Shown here piece by piece: positions 21,949-32,321 of a DNA stretch of 64,000 nt. Source of the DNA: Flavobacteriaceae bacterium (GTDB lineage: Bacteria; Bacteroidota; Bacteroidia; Flavobacteriales; Flavobacteriaceae); assembly GCA_012959395.1 (NCBI GenBank), contig DUDG01000014.1:62001-126000 (forward strand). The letters run 5' to 3'. Both the position numbers and the translations under genes were made by a program. The notes under the pieces are model-generated. The model did no database searches and had not been told where the DNA came from. It saw only the letters and a list, made by a program, of their open reading frames with translations. Every line of letters begins with the position of its first letter. Positions within the stretch are counted from its first letter, which is position 1.

Positions 21949-22784
21949 TTAAAAGAAGCTTTAATCATTCTGTTTTTTAATCTGAAATCTTTTTTTAATT
22001 CAATATCGTAAAAACCTGCATTATTTAAAAGTTTAACAACCCCTATTGATTGATTCTCGTTAATTTCCAAAAAAATCTTTCCATTGTCATTTAAATTTGA
22101 TTTTGCAAAATCAATAATCTTTAAATAAAAAAATAAAGGATCCTTATCATTAACAAATAATGCTAAATGAGGTTCGAATAAAAGTACATTATTTTGCATT
22201 CCTAATTTCTCGCTGTTACAAATATAAGGTGGATTAGAGATTATTAAATCAAATTTATTATTAGATTTAATTGTAGTAATATCTTTTAGTTCAAATAAAA
22301 CTGTCACTTTATTTTTTAAAGCATTTTTTTCTGCAACAGAAAGAATTTTTTCATCAATATCCCAAGCAGTAACTCTAGAATTTTTAATAAATTTTGCTAA
22401 TGCAATAGCAATACAACCACTTCCTGTTCCAATGTCTAAAATTGTTTTATAATGGTTATCATCTTTAATAACCCAAGAAACTAATTCTTCAGTCTCAGGT
22501 CTTGGGATTAAAACATTAGAATTCAAATTAAACTTTAAGCTCATAAATTCAGATTCTCCTAAAACATATTGTATTGGCATATTTGTTTTAAGCAATGAAA
22601 CTGCATTCATTAAATTTTCTTTTTGATCGTTACTTAATTTTAAATCAGGGTTTACTATGTAATCCATTCGACTAATTCCACAATAATGATCTATTATCCA
22701 GAAAAAAAACTGTTCAATTTCATTTTGTTCAATTATTGATTTTAGAATTGTAAAAAAATCATTTCTATATTTTACCAACGTCAT
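21945..22784 (-). CDS. prmC: peptide chain release factor N(5)-glutamine methyltransferase PrmC
   Basis: IPRPETEELV, ILDIGTGSGCIAIALAK, DLIISNPPYI (NPPY motif). Start moved to MTLVKYRN, giving an ATGA overlap with the upstream GNAT gene. Confidence 0.93.
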   Translation of the reverse strand: MTLVKYRNDFFTILKSIIEQNEIEQFFFWIIDHYCGISRMDYIVNPDLKLSNDQKENLMNAVSLLKTNMPIQYVLGESEFMSLKFNLNSNVLIPRPETEELVSWVIKDDNHYKTILDIGTGSGCIAIALAKFIKNSRVTAWDIDEKILSVAEKNALKNKVTVLFELKDITTIKSNNKFDLIISNPPYICNSEKLGMQNNVLLFEPHLALFVNDKDPLFFYLKIIDFAKSNLNDNGKIFLEINENQSIGVVKLLNNAGFYDIELKKDFRLKNRMIKASFK

Positions 22785-23278
22785 TTTAAAGTTTTTAACA
22801 TCCAAACTTGACATGAAGAATGTTCTGTATTCCCTAGTGGTTTATCTATATATTTAAAACCTTGAGATAAATATAATTTTTGTGCAGAATTCATGTTATA
22901 CATTGTTTCTATGTAACATTTTTCATAATTAAAACTTACTGCTTTATTAATACATTTTTTTATCATTTTTTTACCCAAACCAATTCCTCTTACTGAATTC
23001 AAAAAATACATTTTTTGAAGCTCACAAGTATTTTCATTCGAATCTTTTAATTTAGATATTCCTGCTCCACCTAAAATTTTATCTTCAAATTCAATTACAT
23101 AATAAACACTTGATTTATCATGATAGGCATTAAACATATCTTTCAATTCTAAATCACTTAAAGCTGTACCATTATCAGGAACATTAAATTCCCTCATGAC
23201 ACTAGTTAGTACCGCTTCTAATTTTAAATTATCAGACTTTTTTATTTTTCTAATTAAGTAATCTAAATTCACTTCCAT
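22781..23278 (-). CDS. GNAT family N-acetyltransferase
   Basis: 165 aa; LQKMYFLNSVRGIGLGKKMIKKCI acetyl-CoA binding motif; AQKLYLSQGFKYI. Confidence 0.85.
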   Translation of the reverse strand: MEVNLDYLIRKIKKSDNLKLEAVLTSVMREFNVPDNGTALSDLELKDMFNAYHDKSSVYYVIEFEDKILGGAGISKLKDSNENTCELQKMYFLNSVRGIGLGKKMIKKCINKAVSFNYEKCYIETMYNMNSAQKLYLSQGFKYIDKPLGNTEHSSCQVWMLKTLK

Positions 23279-23346
23279 ATTTTAGATTATTTTTGCTTTG
23301 TGAAGATACATTATATATGTAATTGAGAAAATATATTTTATAATTT

Positions 23347-24372
23347 ATGAGTAATCAAAAAACATATGAATTTTACATGTCAAGGTGCATTGAAATTGCT
23401 AATAAAGCTAAAGGCAGGACTTATCCAAATCCTAATGTTGGATGTGTTATAGTTCATAATAAAAAAATAATTTCCGAAGCATGTTCAAGTAAATATGGAG
23501 AGCCTCATGCAGAATTAAATGCAATTAATATGGTTGAAAACAAAAACAAATTAAAATCTTCAACTTTATATGTAACTCTTGAGCCATGTTCTCATTTTGG
23601 AAAAACTCCCCCATGTTGTAATTTAATAACGAAACATAAAATTCCTAATGTAGTTATAGGAACTCTTGATAATAGTTCTAAGGTAAATGGAAAAGGCATT
23701 GAACATCTAAAAAAAAATGAAACTAAGGTAATTGTTGGGATTTTAGAAAAAAAATGCAAGGCATTGCATAAAAACTTTTTACATTTCAATAAAGAACATA
23801 AACCTTATATAATTTTAAAATGGGCACAGTCTAACGATAATTATATTTCACCAAAAAATAAACTAGAATCAAAACCGTTTTGGATTAGTAATATTAAAAG
23901 CAGACAATTGGTACACAAATGGAGGTCTGAAGAGCATAGTATTTTAGTTGGGTATAATACTGTTATTGAAGATGATCCGGTTCTTAATGTAAGAAATTTC
24001 AGTGGAGAAAATCCCACAAGAATAGTAATAGATAGAGAAAACGCTCTAAGTAAAAATCATAAAGTCTTTAATAATCAATCGAAGACAATAGTAATTAGCA
24101 AAAAAGAGATAGGTTATTCAAAAAAAAATATATCTGATGAGATATGTGATTTTCTATACAAAAAGAAAATACAATCAGTAATTGTTGAAGGTGGAAAAAA
24201 AACTTTAGACGATTTTATAAATAATGGTAACTGGAATGAAGCGCGAATATTTAAAAGTAAAATCATAATAAAGGAAGGAATTAAAGCGCCGAAAATTAAT
24301 GGAAAAGTTGTTTCAGAAGAAAGTATAGGAGATGATATTATTATTGTTATGAAACCTTGGCAATCTCTTTAA
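23347..24372 (+). CDS. ribD: bifunctional diaminohydroxyphosphoribosylaminopyrimidine deaminase / 5-amino-6-(5-phosphoribosylamino)uracil reductase
   Basis: TYPNPNVGCVIV, GEPHAELNAI, TLYVTLEPCSHFGKTPPCC zinc deaminase motifs; SILVGYNTVIEDDPVLNVR reductase. Confidence 0.94.
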   Translation: MSNQKTYEFYMSRCIEIANKAKGRTYPNPNVGCVIVHNKKIISEACSSKYGEPHAELNAINMVENKNKLKSSTLYVTLEPCSHFGKTPPCCNLITKHKIPNVVIGTLDNSSKVNGKGIEHLKKNETKVIVGILEKKCKALHKNFLHFNKEHKPYIILKWAQSNDNYISPKNKLESKPFWISNIKSRQLVHKWRSEEHSILVGYNTVIEDDPVLNVRNFSGENPTRIVIDRENALSKNHKVFNNQSKTIVISKKEIGYSKKNISDEICDFLYKKKIQSVIVEGGKKTLDDFINNGNWNEARIFKSKIIIKEGIKAPKINGKVVSEESIGDDIIIVMKPWQSL

Positions 24373-24745
24373 GAATACTTTCAGGGCATCTCATAGGTTT
24401 ATTAGTCTTGGTATTTAAAAAAACTAATTTAGTGTACCCTATAGTTATTATTTGATCATCTCTTTTAATTTCAAAATCAAATTCAATCATGTAGGATGGC
24501 ATACTTTTAAGCCTAGTAGTTAAAATTAATTTGTCATCGAATGAAGCTGGTTGTTTGAAATTAATTTTTAATTCAATTACTGGAAGCATAACTCCATCTT
24601 CTTCCATCTGTTTATAAGAAATACCTAATTTTTTCAACCATGTTATTCTGCCTATTTCAAAATATTTAACATAATTTCCATGATAAACAAAAGACATTTG
24701 GTCAGTTTCACTATACCTGACCAAAATTTCTATTTCATCTTCCAA
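24347..24745 (-). CDS. acyl-CoA thioesterase, YbgC/FadM hotdog family
   Basis: VRYSETDQMSFVYHGNYVKYFEIGR hotdog active-site motif. Confidence 0.87.
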   Translation of the reverse strand: MEDEIEILVRYSETDQMSFVYHGNYVKYFEIGRITWLKKLGISYKQMEEDGVMLPVIELKINFKQPASFDDKLILTTRLKSMPSYMIEFDFEIKRDDQIITIGYTKLVFLNTKTNKPMRCPESILKEIAKVS

Positions 24746-24926
24746 ATTATATTTTTTTTTAAGTTCAAAAAACTAAGTCTATAATATGAACAAAAAAAAA
24801 TTAAAATTCAATAGCAAAATGATTTTTTTTTAATAAATATTTGCACATATTTGCTAATGATTATGAATCAGTAAAAATTATTAACTATTATTGATTGTTT
24901 CAACGACCAAAAATACACTAAAATAA

Positions 24927-26351
24927 ATGATAACTTCAGAATCTGTATGGAACAACTGTCTAAAATTCATAAAAGACAATATACAGATTCAAGCCTATAA
25001 AACATGGTTTGAGCCTATTAAACCAATTAAATTTGAAGATAATATTTTAAGTGTTCAAGTTCCAAGTAAATTCTTCTACGAATGGCTTGAAGAACATTAC
25101 GTTATATTACTCAAATTAGCCTTAACAAAAGAACTTGGTGAAAATGCTAGATTAGTCTATGTTATTAAGATGGAAAATACTTTTGGAAATTTAAAACCTT
25201 TTACTGAAAAAATCCCTAGTCAATATAAAATCAATATTCCTTCTCAACAAGTTGATATGACTTTAAGTAATTTGCAAACTGAATTAAAAAATCCTTTTAT
25301 TATACCTGGAATTAAAAATTTAAAAATAGAATCACAATTAAATCCAAATTATACGTTCGACAATTTTCTTGAAGGAGATGCTAACAGACTTGCAAGATCA
25401 GCAGGTTTAGCGGTATCTAACAAGCCAGGAGGAACCTCTTTTAATCCTTTACTTATTTTTGGAGGAGTTGGTTTAGGAAAAACTCACCTTGCACACGCAA
25501 TTGGAGTTAATGTAAAAGAAAAATTTCCTGAAAAAACAGTACTATATATTTCTGCTGAAAAATTTACACAACAGTATATTGAATCAGTTAAAAAAAATAA
25601 TAGAAATGATTTTATACATTTTTATCAAATTATTGATGTTCTAATTATTGATGATGTTCAATTTTTCTCAGGAAAAACAGGAACACAAGATGTTTTCTTT
25701 CATATTTTCAATCACTTACATCAAAATGGAAAACAGGTCATTCTAACTTCTGATAAAGCACCTGTTGACATGCAAGATATTGAACAAAGACTTCTTTCTA
25801 GGTTTAAATGGGGGTTGTCTGCTGAACTTCAAAGACCTGATTATGAAACTCGTGTTTCCATATTGAAAAACAAGCTTTTTAGAGATGGAATTGAAATATC
25901 AGAGGAAGTTATTGATTATGTTGCTAAAAACATTAAAATTAATGTTAGAGAACTTGAAGGTGCAATTATCTCCTTAATAGCTCAATCCTCATTCAACAGA
26001 AAAGAAATAACAATAGACTTAGCTAAAAATGTAGTTGACAAGTTTGTTAAAAACACAAAAAGAGAAGTGTCTATAGATTACATTCAAAAAATTGTTTCTG
26101 AATATTTTCAAATGGATGTCTCAACACTTCAATCTAAAACAAGAAAACGTCATATTGTACAAGCAAGACAATTAGCTATGTTTTTTGCTAAAAAATTCAC
26201 AAAAGCTTCATTAGCTAGTATAGGTTCTAAAATCGGACAAAGAGATCATGCTACTGTTCTTCATGCTTGTAAGACTGTAGATAACTTGTCTTTTACTGAT
26301 AAACAATTTAGAAAATACGTAGAAGATCTATCTAAAAAATTCACCGTCTAG
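24927..26351 (+). CDS. dnaA: chromosomal replication initiator protein DnaA
   Basis: YTFDNFLEGDANRLARSAG, GGVGLGKTHLAHAIG, LIIDDVQFFSGK, C-terminal DnaA-box recognition helix GQRDHATVLHACKT. Confidence 0.97.
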   Translation: MITSESVWNNCLKFIKDNIQIQAYKTWFEPIKPIKFEDNILSVQVPSKFFYEWLEEHYVILLKLALTKELGENARLVYVIKMENTFGNLKPFTEKIPSQYKINIPSQQVDMTLSNLQTELKNPFIIPGIKNLKIESQLNPNYTFDNFLEGDANRLARSAGLAVSNKPGGTSFNPLLIFGGVGLGKTHLAHAIGVNVKEKFPEKTVLYISAEKFTQQYIESVKKNNRNDFIHFYQIIDVLIIDDVQFFSGKTGTQDVFFHIFNHLHQNGKQVILTSDKAPVDMQDIEQRLLSRFKWGLSAELQRPDYETRVSILKNKLFRDGIEISEEVIDYVAKNIKINVRELEGAIISLIAQSSFNRKEITIDLAKNVVDKFVKNTKREVSIDYIQKIVSEYFQMDVSTLQSKTRKRHIVQARQLAMFFAKKFTKASLASIGSKIGQRDHATVLHACKTVDNLSFTDKQFRKYVEDLSKKFTV

Positions 26352-26388
26352 ATTGATTTAATCACAATTTTGTTTTTATATTTAATAA

Positions 26389-27096
26389 ATGAGTAAAGGA
26401 AATTTATACTTAATTCCTAATCTATTAGGACTTTCATCAAAATATAAATTACCTAAATCTCAAAAAATATTAATTGAAAAAATTCAATATTATATTTTTG
26501 AAAATCAAAAGCCTGGAAGAGCATTTATAAAAAAAATTTGTCCTGACAAAAAACAGTCTGAATTAATTGTAAACATTCTTAATAAGAGAACCCCTAGCGA
26601 TTCTATAAAAACCTTCTTAAATCCGTGTTTAAATGGACATGACGTAGGCTTAATATCAGATGCTGGCTGTCCTGGAATAGCTGACCCTGGAGCAGTGATA
26701 GTTTGCCAAGCTCACAAGTTGAATATCAAAATTATTCCATTAGTTGGACCCTCATCAATATTTTTAGCACTTATGGCTTCAGGTATGAATGGTCAAGAAT
26801 TTAAATTTAACGGATATCTTCCTATTGATAAAACAAAGAGAAAAGAAAAAATTAAATTACTAGAAAAAAAATCTTTACTAACTACTCAACTATTTATGGA
26901 AACACCATATAGAAACGATAATTTATTAAATGATTTAATTAAGTTCTTAAAACCATCAACAAAATTATGTATTGCTTGTGATATAACATTAGAATCTGAA
27001 CTTATTAAATCTGATACAATTAGCAATTGGAAAAAAGAAAAATATAGTTTTAATAAAAGACCTTCTATTTTTTTAATTCAATCAAATCAACCTTAG
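26389..27096 (+). CDS. SAM-dependent methyltransferase, tetrapyrrole methylase / RsmI-like family
   Basis: NLYLIPNLLG start; GLISDAGCPGIADPGAVIV and VPLVGPSS-like PLVGPSSIFLALMASG motifs of the RsmI-like family. Confidence 0.85.
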   Translation: MSKGNLYLIPNLLGLSSKYKLPKSQKILIEKIQYYIFENQKPGRAFIKKICPDKKQSELIVNILNKRTPSDSIKTFLNPCLNGHDVGLISDAGCPGIADPGAVIVCQAHKLNIKIIPLVGPSSIFLALMASGMNGQEFKFNGYLPIDKTKRKEKIKLLEKKSLLTTQLFMETPYRNDNLLNDLIKFLKPSTKLCIACDITLESELIKSDTISNWKKEKYSFNKRPSIFLIQSNQP

Positions 27097-27739
27097 GTTT
27101 TCTTACAGCACTAACTGAAGACAAGTCATAATTACTGAAATAATTCATATATGAAGATATTGATGTTCCAAAGGCATCTTTTTTATCATCTTCTCCATTT
27201 TCTCTCAAATATTTTTTAACATTTCCTGCTCCAGATAAATGAGCAGCAGCAAGGATTCCAGATTCAGTAATTTCAACACCATTAATAATAGTTCCAACAA
27301 ACCATTTAATATCCCTTCTTAATATCCATTTATTTCGTTGAACATTAATTAAAAACACCATCTCTTGTAGCATAGGGTTATTAATAAAATGAGTAGTATT
27401 TCTAATTTTATACATTTTTAAAGTATTTAAATTAAATTGATATTTACCTAAATAACCAAATTTATTAATAATATTATAACGACCTCCAGACTCCTTAAAG
27501 GCTAGACTTTCTTTAAAGCCATTAAAATCATTGATTAAATAAATTATATTTGTAGGAACATTATAATTTTCTAGCTCAACAGAATAGTTTAGTTTTTCAC
27601 TAAAAGCATTATGCTTTAATTTCAATACAGGATTTAAAAAAGAACTGTTTAAGAAAAAAATAAGAAAAGAAAAAAACTTATAAAACCTGTAATTTTTCAC
27701 CATTAACTTAATTAAGATAATTTTTAAAATAATGCACAA
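27065..27739 (-). CDS. exported lysozyme-like / peptidoglycan-binding protein
   Basis: AFKESGGRYNIINKFGYLGKYQFNLNTLKMY (lytic-transglycosylase-like ES/GxYQF pattern), ILAAAHLSGAGNVKKYL; hydrophobic N-terminus; next to mltG. Confidence 0.65.
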   Translation of the reverse strand: MCIILKIILIKLMVKNYRFYKFFSFLIFFLNSSFLNPVLKLKHNAFSEKLNYSVELENYNVPTNIIYLINDFNGFKESLAFKESGGRYNIINKFGYLGKYQFNLNTLKMYKIRNTTHFINNPMLQEMVFLINVQRNKWILRRDIKWFVGTIINGVEITESGILAAAHLSGAGNVKKYLRENGEDDKKDAFGTSISSYMNYFSNYDLSSVSAVRKPKVDLIELKK

Positions 27740-27776
27740 ACATACATAAAATTTTAAATATCTATAAATCAGATAC

Positions 27777-28811
27777 TTATCTCTTTATTTTGTTTTTTCT
27801 TAACCAGGAGGTATACTGTCTTTTATTTCTATTATGTTGTGAAAGAGTGTTAGAAAACATATGATATCCAGGGCTTTTAACATCCGCAACAAAAAATAAA
27901 TAACTATGGCTTTCTAAATTCAAAACCGATTCAATGGAAGATAAATCAGGCATATATATTGGCCCAGGTGGCAAACCTTTATTTCTATAAGTATTATAGG
28001 GTGATTTAATTTTAAGATCCTTATATAAAACCCTTCTAATTTTAGTATCAAACCCTTTTTTTTGTTTTATAGCATAAACAACTGTAGGATCAGCTTGTAA
28101 TTTCATTCTTTTTTTAAGTCTATTATAATATACACCTGAAATAGTAGGTCTTTCATCAATTTTAGGAGTTTCTCTTTGAACTATTGAGGCTAAAACTGAA
28201 ACTTCAACAGGATTTAATCCATAAGACTTTGCTTTATCAATCCTAGAGGAATTCCAAAACATTTTATAGTATTTTAACATCTTATCCCTAAATTGATTGG
28301 CATTTGTATTCCAATAAAATTCATAAGTATTTGGAAGAAAAATTGCAAAAACAGATTCTTTAGTTAAATTATTTTCTTTTAAAAACTTGTCATTTGTAAA
28401 AGAATTCATAAGTGCTAAGCTGTCCGACTCAATTAAATTTGAAATTTTATCAGCTAGATCTTCTAATCTTTCAAGATTATTAAAAATAACCTTAATAGGT
28501 ATATTATTTGATCTAAGTGAAGTAATTATGTCATTATTAGAATAACCTTTTTTTATAGCATATTTACCCGGTTTAATATTAATATATTCTTTCTTTTTAG
28601 CTGCTTTAAAAAAGCTTATAGTATCTTTTAAATATGGTGATATATTAGATTTTAAATTGTCAAATCCTGATCCAGTTGAAATATATAAATAAACAATCTC
28701 ATTAGGAAAATTTGTGTTTTTAGAATAAAAAATTTGATAGTAATTATATGAAAACCCAAAAGCTAAAAATAAAAATCCTAAAAATCCTGTTTTTACAATT
28801 ATATTTTTCAT
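27777..28811 (-). CDS. mltG: endolytic transglycosylase MltG
   Basis: LASIVQRETPKIDERPTISGVYYNRLKKRMKLQADPTVVYA; SPYNTYRNKGLPPGPI. Confidence 0.94.
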   Translation of the reverse strand: MKNIIVKTGFLGFLFLAFGFSYNYYQIFYSKNTNFPNEIVYLYISTGSGFDNLKSNISPYLKDTISFFKAAKKKEYINIKPGKYAIKKGYSNNDIITSLRSNNIPIKVIFNNLERLEDLADKISNLIESDSLALMNSFTNDKFLKENNLTKESVFAIFLPNTYEFYWNTNANQFRDKMLKYYKMFWNSSRIDKAKSYGLNPVEVSVLASIVQRETPKIDERPTISGVYYNRLKKRMKLQADPTVVYAIKQKKGFDTKIRRVLYKDLKIKSPYNTYRNKGLPPGPIYMPDLSSIESVLNLESHSYLFFVADVKSPGYHMFSNTLSQHNRNKRQYTSWLRKNKIKR

Positions 28812-28814
28812 TTA

Positions 28815-29594
28815 TTATAATTGAAATTCACCTTTAAAAATGAATTCTACTTTTCCAGATAGACTAATTTTTTCAAAACCAATATCACTTGGACTGAAAC
28901 TAACACTTAAATCCCCCCCAAGAGTTTTAATTTTTAAATCATTTAATGAAGTCTTACTTAATTTATACATAGCTAATGCTACAGCAGTCACACCTGTACC
29001 GCAAGATAGAGTTTCATTATTTACTCCTCTTTCATAGGTTCTGATAATAAATTCTGAATTAGAAATTTTTTGAACAAAATTAACATTAACACCATCTTTT
29101 TTAAAAACTAGACTATTATTTATATTCTTACCCTCGCTATACACATCATATTGTTCTAAATCATCAACTATTTTAATAAAATGTGGAGATCCTGTGTCAA
29201 TAAAAAATCCATCATCATAACTTTTTATGTTAGTTACATTTTTCATAGAAAGAGACACAACCCCATCATTAATAGCAGCTGAATGATTTCCGTCACAAGC
29301 ATTAAACAAAGTATTGCTTTTAGAAATTCCATTATCCATTGCAAAATGGGCAGAACATCTTGCTCCATTCCCACACATAGACCCAACTAATCCATCTGAG
29401 TTAAAATATACCATTTCAAAATCAGTATTTTTTGATGGATTTATAAGTATCAAACCATCTGCACCTATTCCAAATTTTCTATCACATAAACGAGTAATTA
29501 AATCTTTATTTTTTTCTGGAAAATTAAGATAGCTATTATTTATAATAATAAAATCATTTCCCGTACCTTGATATTTTTGAAATTTAATTTTCAT
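28815..29594 (-). CDS. dapF: diaminopimelate epimerase
   Basis: KYQGTGNDFIIIN, MCGNGARC, TLSCGTGVTAVALAMY (two active-site Cys motifs). Confidence 0.95.
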   Translation of the reverse strand: MKIKFQKYQGTGNDFIIINNSYLNFPEKNKDLITRLCDRKFGIGADGLILINPSKNTDFEMVYFNSDGLVGSMCGNGARCSAHFAMDNGISKSNTLFNACDGNHSAAINDGVVSLSMKNVTNIKSYDDGFFIDTGSPHFIKIVDDLEQYDVYSEGKNINNSLVFKKDGVNVNFVQKISNSEFIIRTYERGVNNETLSCGTGVTAVALAMYKLSKTSLNDLKIKTLGGDLSVSFSPSDIGFEKISLSGKVEFIFKGEFQL

Positions 29595-29704
29595 TTAATT
29601 GTACGAATATATGTAAAAAAGTAAATGATGTTAAAAAGTAGTTAAATTATATTCTTCTGTAATTTAAAAAATATAATTTTGATTAAAATCTAAATAAATT
29701 AAAA

Positions 29705-31087
29705 ATGAAAAAAATTATTTTACCTTTTTTAGTTTCTATTCTTGGAGGCTTTGTAGCGCTATATATCCATAATTTGAACTTTAACCATGTTAAGGAAATC
29801 GATGAATTTCAGAATAATAAGTTAGCAAACATATCTTACACGCAAAATGTAAATACAATAGACACTTCTTCAATAGATTTTGTTGCAGCTGCGAATAAAA
29901 CAATTCATTCTGTTGTTCATGTCAAAAACACAAGTGTTTCAAAGAATCCATCATCTTTATGGAACTATTTCAATGATAATCAAGGTAACAATACTCGTAT
30001 AGGAATGGGTTCTGGAGTAATCATTTCAAAAGATGGGTATATAATTACAAATACGCATGTTATTGAGAATGCTTCTTCTATTGAAGTAACTACAAACAAT
30101 AACAAAACTTATCAAGCAGATTTAATAGGAAGTGATGAAGTTTCTGATATAGCAGTTTTAAAAATAGTGGGTAAAGAATCTTTCCCGTATATAAGATTCG
30201 CAGATTCTGATCAAACTAAAATTGGAGAATGGGTATTAGCAGTTGGAAATCCATTTAATTTAACTTCAACAGTGACTGCAGGAATAATTAGCGCAAAATC
30301 AAGAGATTTAAATGATTATGACTCTAAAAATCAATCTTTTATTCAAACTGATGCAGCAGTTAATTCAGGAAATAGTGGTGGAGCCCTTGTTAATACTAAT
30401 GGAGATTTAATTGGAATAAATACTGCAATAACTAGTGTGACAGGTGGTTTTGTTGGATACTCATTCGCAGTTCCAAGTAATGTTGCGCGAAAAGTATTTG
30501 AAGATATTATTGAGTTCGGTAATGTGCAAAAAGGATTATTAGGAGTCACAGGATTTGGACTCAACTCTATAACAGCAGATGAATTAAATATTTCATTAAC
30601 TGAAGGTTTTTACGTTAATGATATTGAGCCAGATATGGGTGCTGCAAAAGCTGGAATAGAAAAAGGAGATGTGATCTTGAGTTTAGATAAATTAAAAATT
30701 GCGAAATTTTCAGATTTATCAGGTTATTTAAGTACAAAAAGACCTGGAGATATTGTATTAGTGGGTTTAATTAGAAATGCAATTAAACTTAACCTAGAAG
30801 TTAAACTTGAAAAAAATAAAAATATTGAGTTTATAGGTATGCAACTAAAAAATATGTCTAGTGAAGAGTTAGATAAATTTAATATTGAAAATGGAGTTAA
30901 GGTTTTAAATCACAGAAATAATTCATTATACAGAATGGGTATTAAACCAGGGTATGTATTAACTGAAATTAATGGTAAGAATATTAATAGTACTAATGAC
31001 TTATCGGAATTTAATAGTGATACTAAAATCAATCAAATGACATTTATAAGTCCAGAAGGAGAAAAAGAAAGATTAATATTTGAATAA
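29705..31087 (+). CDS. Deg/HtrA-family serine protease (trypsin + PDZ)
   Basis: GSGVIISKDGYIITNTHVIENA, DIAVLKI, TDAAVNSGNSGGALVNTNGDLIGINTAI catalytic triad; PDZ domain GLLGVTGF. Confidence 0.93.
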   Translation: MKKIILPFLVSILGGFVALYIHNLNFNHVKEIDEFQNNKLANISYTQNVNTIDTSSIDFVAAANKTIHSVVHVKNTSVSKNPSSLWNYFNDNQGNNTRIGMGSGVIISKDGYIITNTHVIENASSIEVTTNNNKTYQADLIGSDEVSDIAVLKIVGKESFPYIRFADSDQTKIGEWVLAVGNPFNLTSTVTAGIISAKSRDLNDYDSKNQSFIQTDAAVNSGNSGGALVNTNGDLIGINTAITSVTGGFVGYSFAVPSNVARKVFEDIIEFGNVQKGLLGVTGFGLNSITADELNISLTEGFYVNDIEPDMGAAKAGIEKGDVILSLDKLKIAKFSDLSGYLSTKRPGDIVLVGLIRNAIKLNLEVKLEKNKNIEFIGMQLKNMSSEELDKFNIENGVKVLNHRNNSLYRMGIKPGYVLTEINGKNINSTNDLSEFNSDTKINQMTFISPEGEKERLIFE

Positions 31088-31117
31088 AGGAGAAAGCAAT
31101 GATTAAAAGAACCTTAA

Positions 31118-31795
31118 ATGACTAGAATTGATATCATAAGTGTTTTACCTGAACTGATTGAAAGCCCATTTAATGCCTCAATTATAAAAAGAGCAATTGA
31201 AAAAAAAATAATTGAAGTCCATTTTCATAACTTAAAGAATTATGCCTCAAATACAAGGAAGCAAGTTGATGATTATCAGTTTGGGGGTGGATCAGGTATG
31301 GTTATGATGATTGAACCAATAAAAAAATGTATCGATCAGCTAAAAAACGAAAGGATTTATAAGGAAATTATTTATATGACGCCTGATGGAGAAATACTTA
31401 ATCAAAAAATTGCCAATAAATTATCAATTGATGGAAATCTTATTATTTTATGTGGACATTACAAAGGAGTTGATCAAAGAGTTCGAGATGAGTTAATTAC
31501 CATGGAGATTTCTATTGGCGACTACGTTTTGTCTGGGGGAGAGTTACCAGCTGCAGTTTTATGCGATTCTATTATTAGATTAATTCCTGGTGTTCTTGGA
31601 AATGAAACATCAGCACTTTCAGATTCATTTCAAGATGGTATGCTCGCTCCTCCTGTTTATACAAGGCCTGCAAATTTTGAAAACTTAAAAGTGCCAGAAA
31701 TATTACTCTCTGGGAATACAGCTAAAATTGAGCAATGGAGAGAAGAAAAAGCCGTCGAAAGAACAAAAAAATTAAGACCTAACATATTTAATTAA
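31118..31795 (+). CDS. trmD: tRNA (guanosine(37)-N1)-methyltransferase TrmD
   Basis: MTRIDIISVLPELIESPFNASII; LCGHYKGVDQRVRDE; ISIGDYVLSGGELPA trefoil knot motifs. Confidence 0.96.
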   Translation: MTRIDIISVLPELIESPFNASIIKRAIEKKIIEVHFHNLKNYASNTRKQVDDYQFGGGSGMVMMIEPIKKCIDQLKNERIYKEIIYMTPDGEILNQKIANKLSIDGNLIILCGHYKGVDQRVRDELITMEISIGDYVLSGGELPAAVLCDSIIRLIPGVLGNETSALSDSFQDGMLAPPVYTRPANFENLKVPEILLSGNTAKIEQWREEKAVERTKKLRPNIFN

Positions 31796-31804
31796 ATTTT
31801 TTTT

Positions 31805-31832
31805 TTGAAATTAAAAAAAAAATGTAATTTTG
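31805..31832 (+). promoter_or_regulatory. Bacteroidota-type promoter upstream of rplS
   Basis: TTG (31805-31807) - 17 nt - TAATTTTG (31825-31832), matching TTG / TAnnTTTG. Confidence 0.5.
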
Positions 31833-31900
31833 CATCCAATTTAATATAACCGCTGACGATAATCGTGAATGTTGTATTAATTAAATTAAAATCTTACATA

Positions 31901-32251
31901 ATGGAATCTTTAATAAAATTCGTACAAGATGAATTTGTTTCGATAAAAGAAATCCCAACATTCAAATCCGGAGACACAATCACTGTATATTATGAAATTA
32001 GAGAAGGAGAAAAAGTCCGTACTCAGTTTTTTAAAGGTATTGTTATACAAATCAAAGGAACAGGACTAACAAAAACTTTTACTATTAGAAAAATGTCTGG
32101 AACAATTGGAATAGAAAGAATATTTCCTTTCAATCTACCAGCTATTCAAAAAATAGAAATTAACAAAAGAGGAAAAGTTAGAAGATCTAGAATATATTAT
32201 TTCAGAGAACTTAGAGGTAAAAAAGCTAGAATTAAAGAAGTAAAGAGATAA
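31901..32251 (+). CDS. rplS: 50S ribosomal protein L19
   Basis: MESLIKFVQDEFV..IPTFKSGDTITVYYEIREG; FTIRKMSGTIGIERIFP. Start moved 12 codons downstream to the conserved Met. Confidence 0.95.
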   Translation: MESLIKFVQDEFVSIKEIPTFKSGDTITVYYEIREGEKVRTQFFKGIVIQIKGTGLTKTFTIRKMSGTIGIERIFPFNLPAIQKIEINKRGKVRRSRIYYFRELRGKKARIKEVKR

Positions 32252-32321
32252 CATTAAATCTCATTTTAATCTTTTTAAGTCTTCAATAAGAATCACTAAT
32301 TTTACATTTACTTAAAAAATT

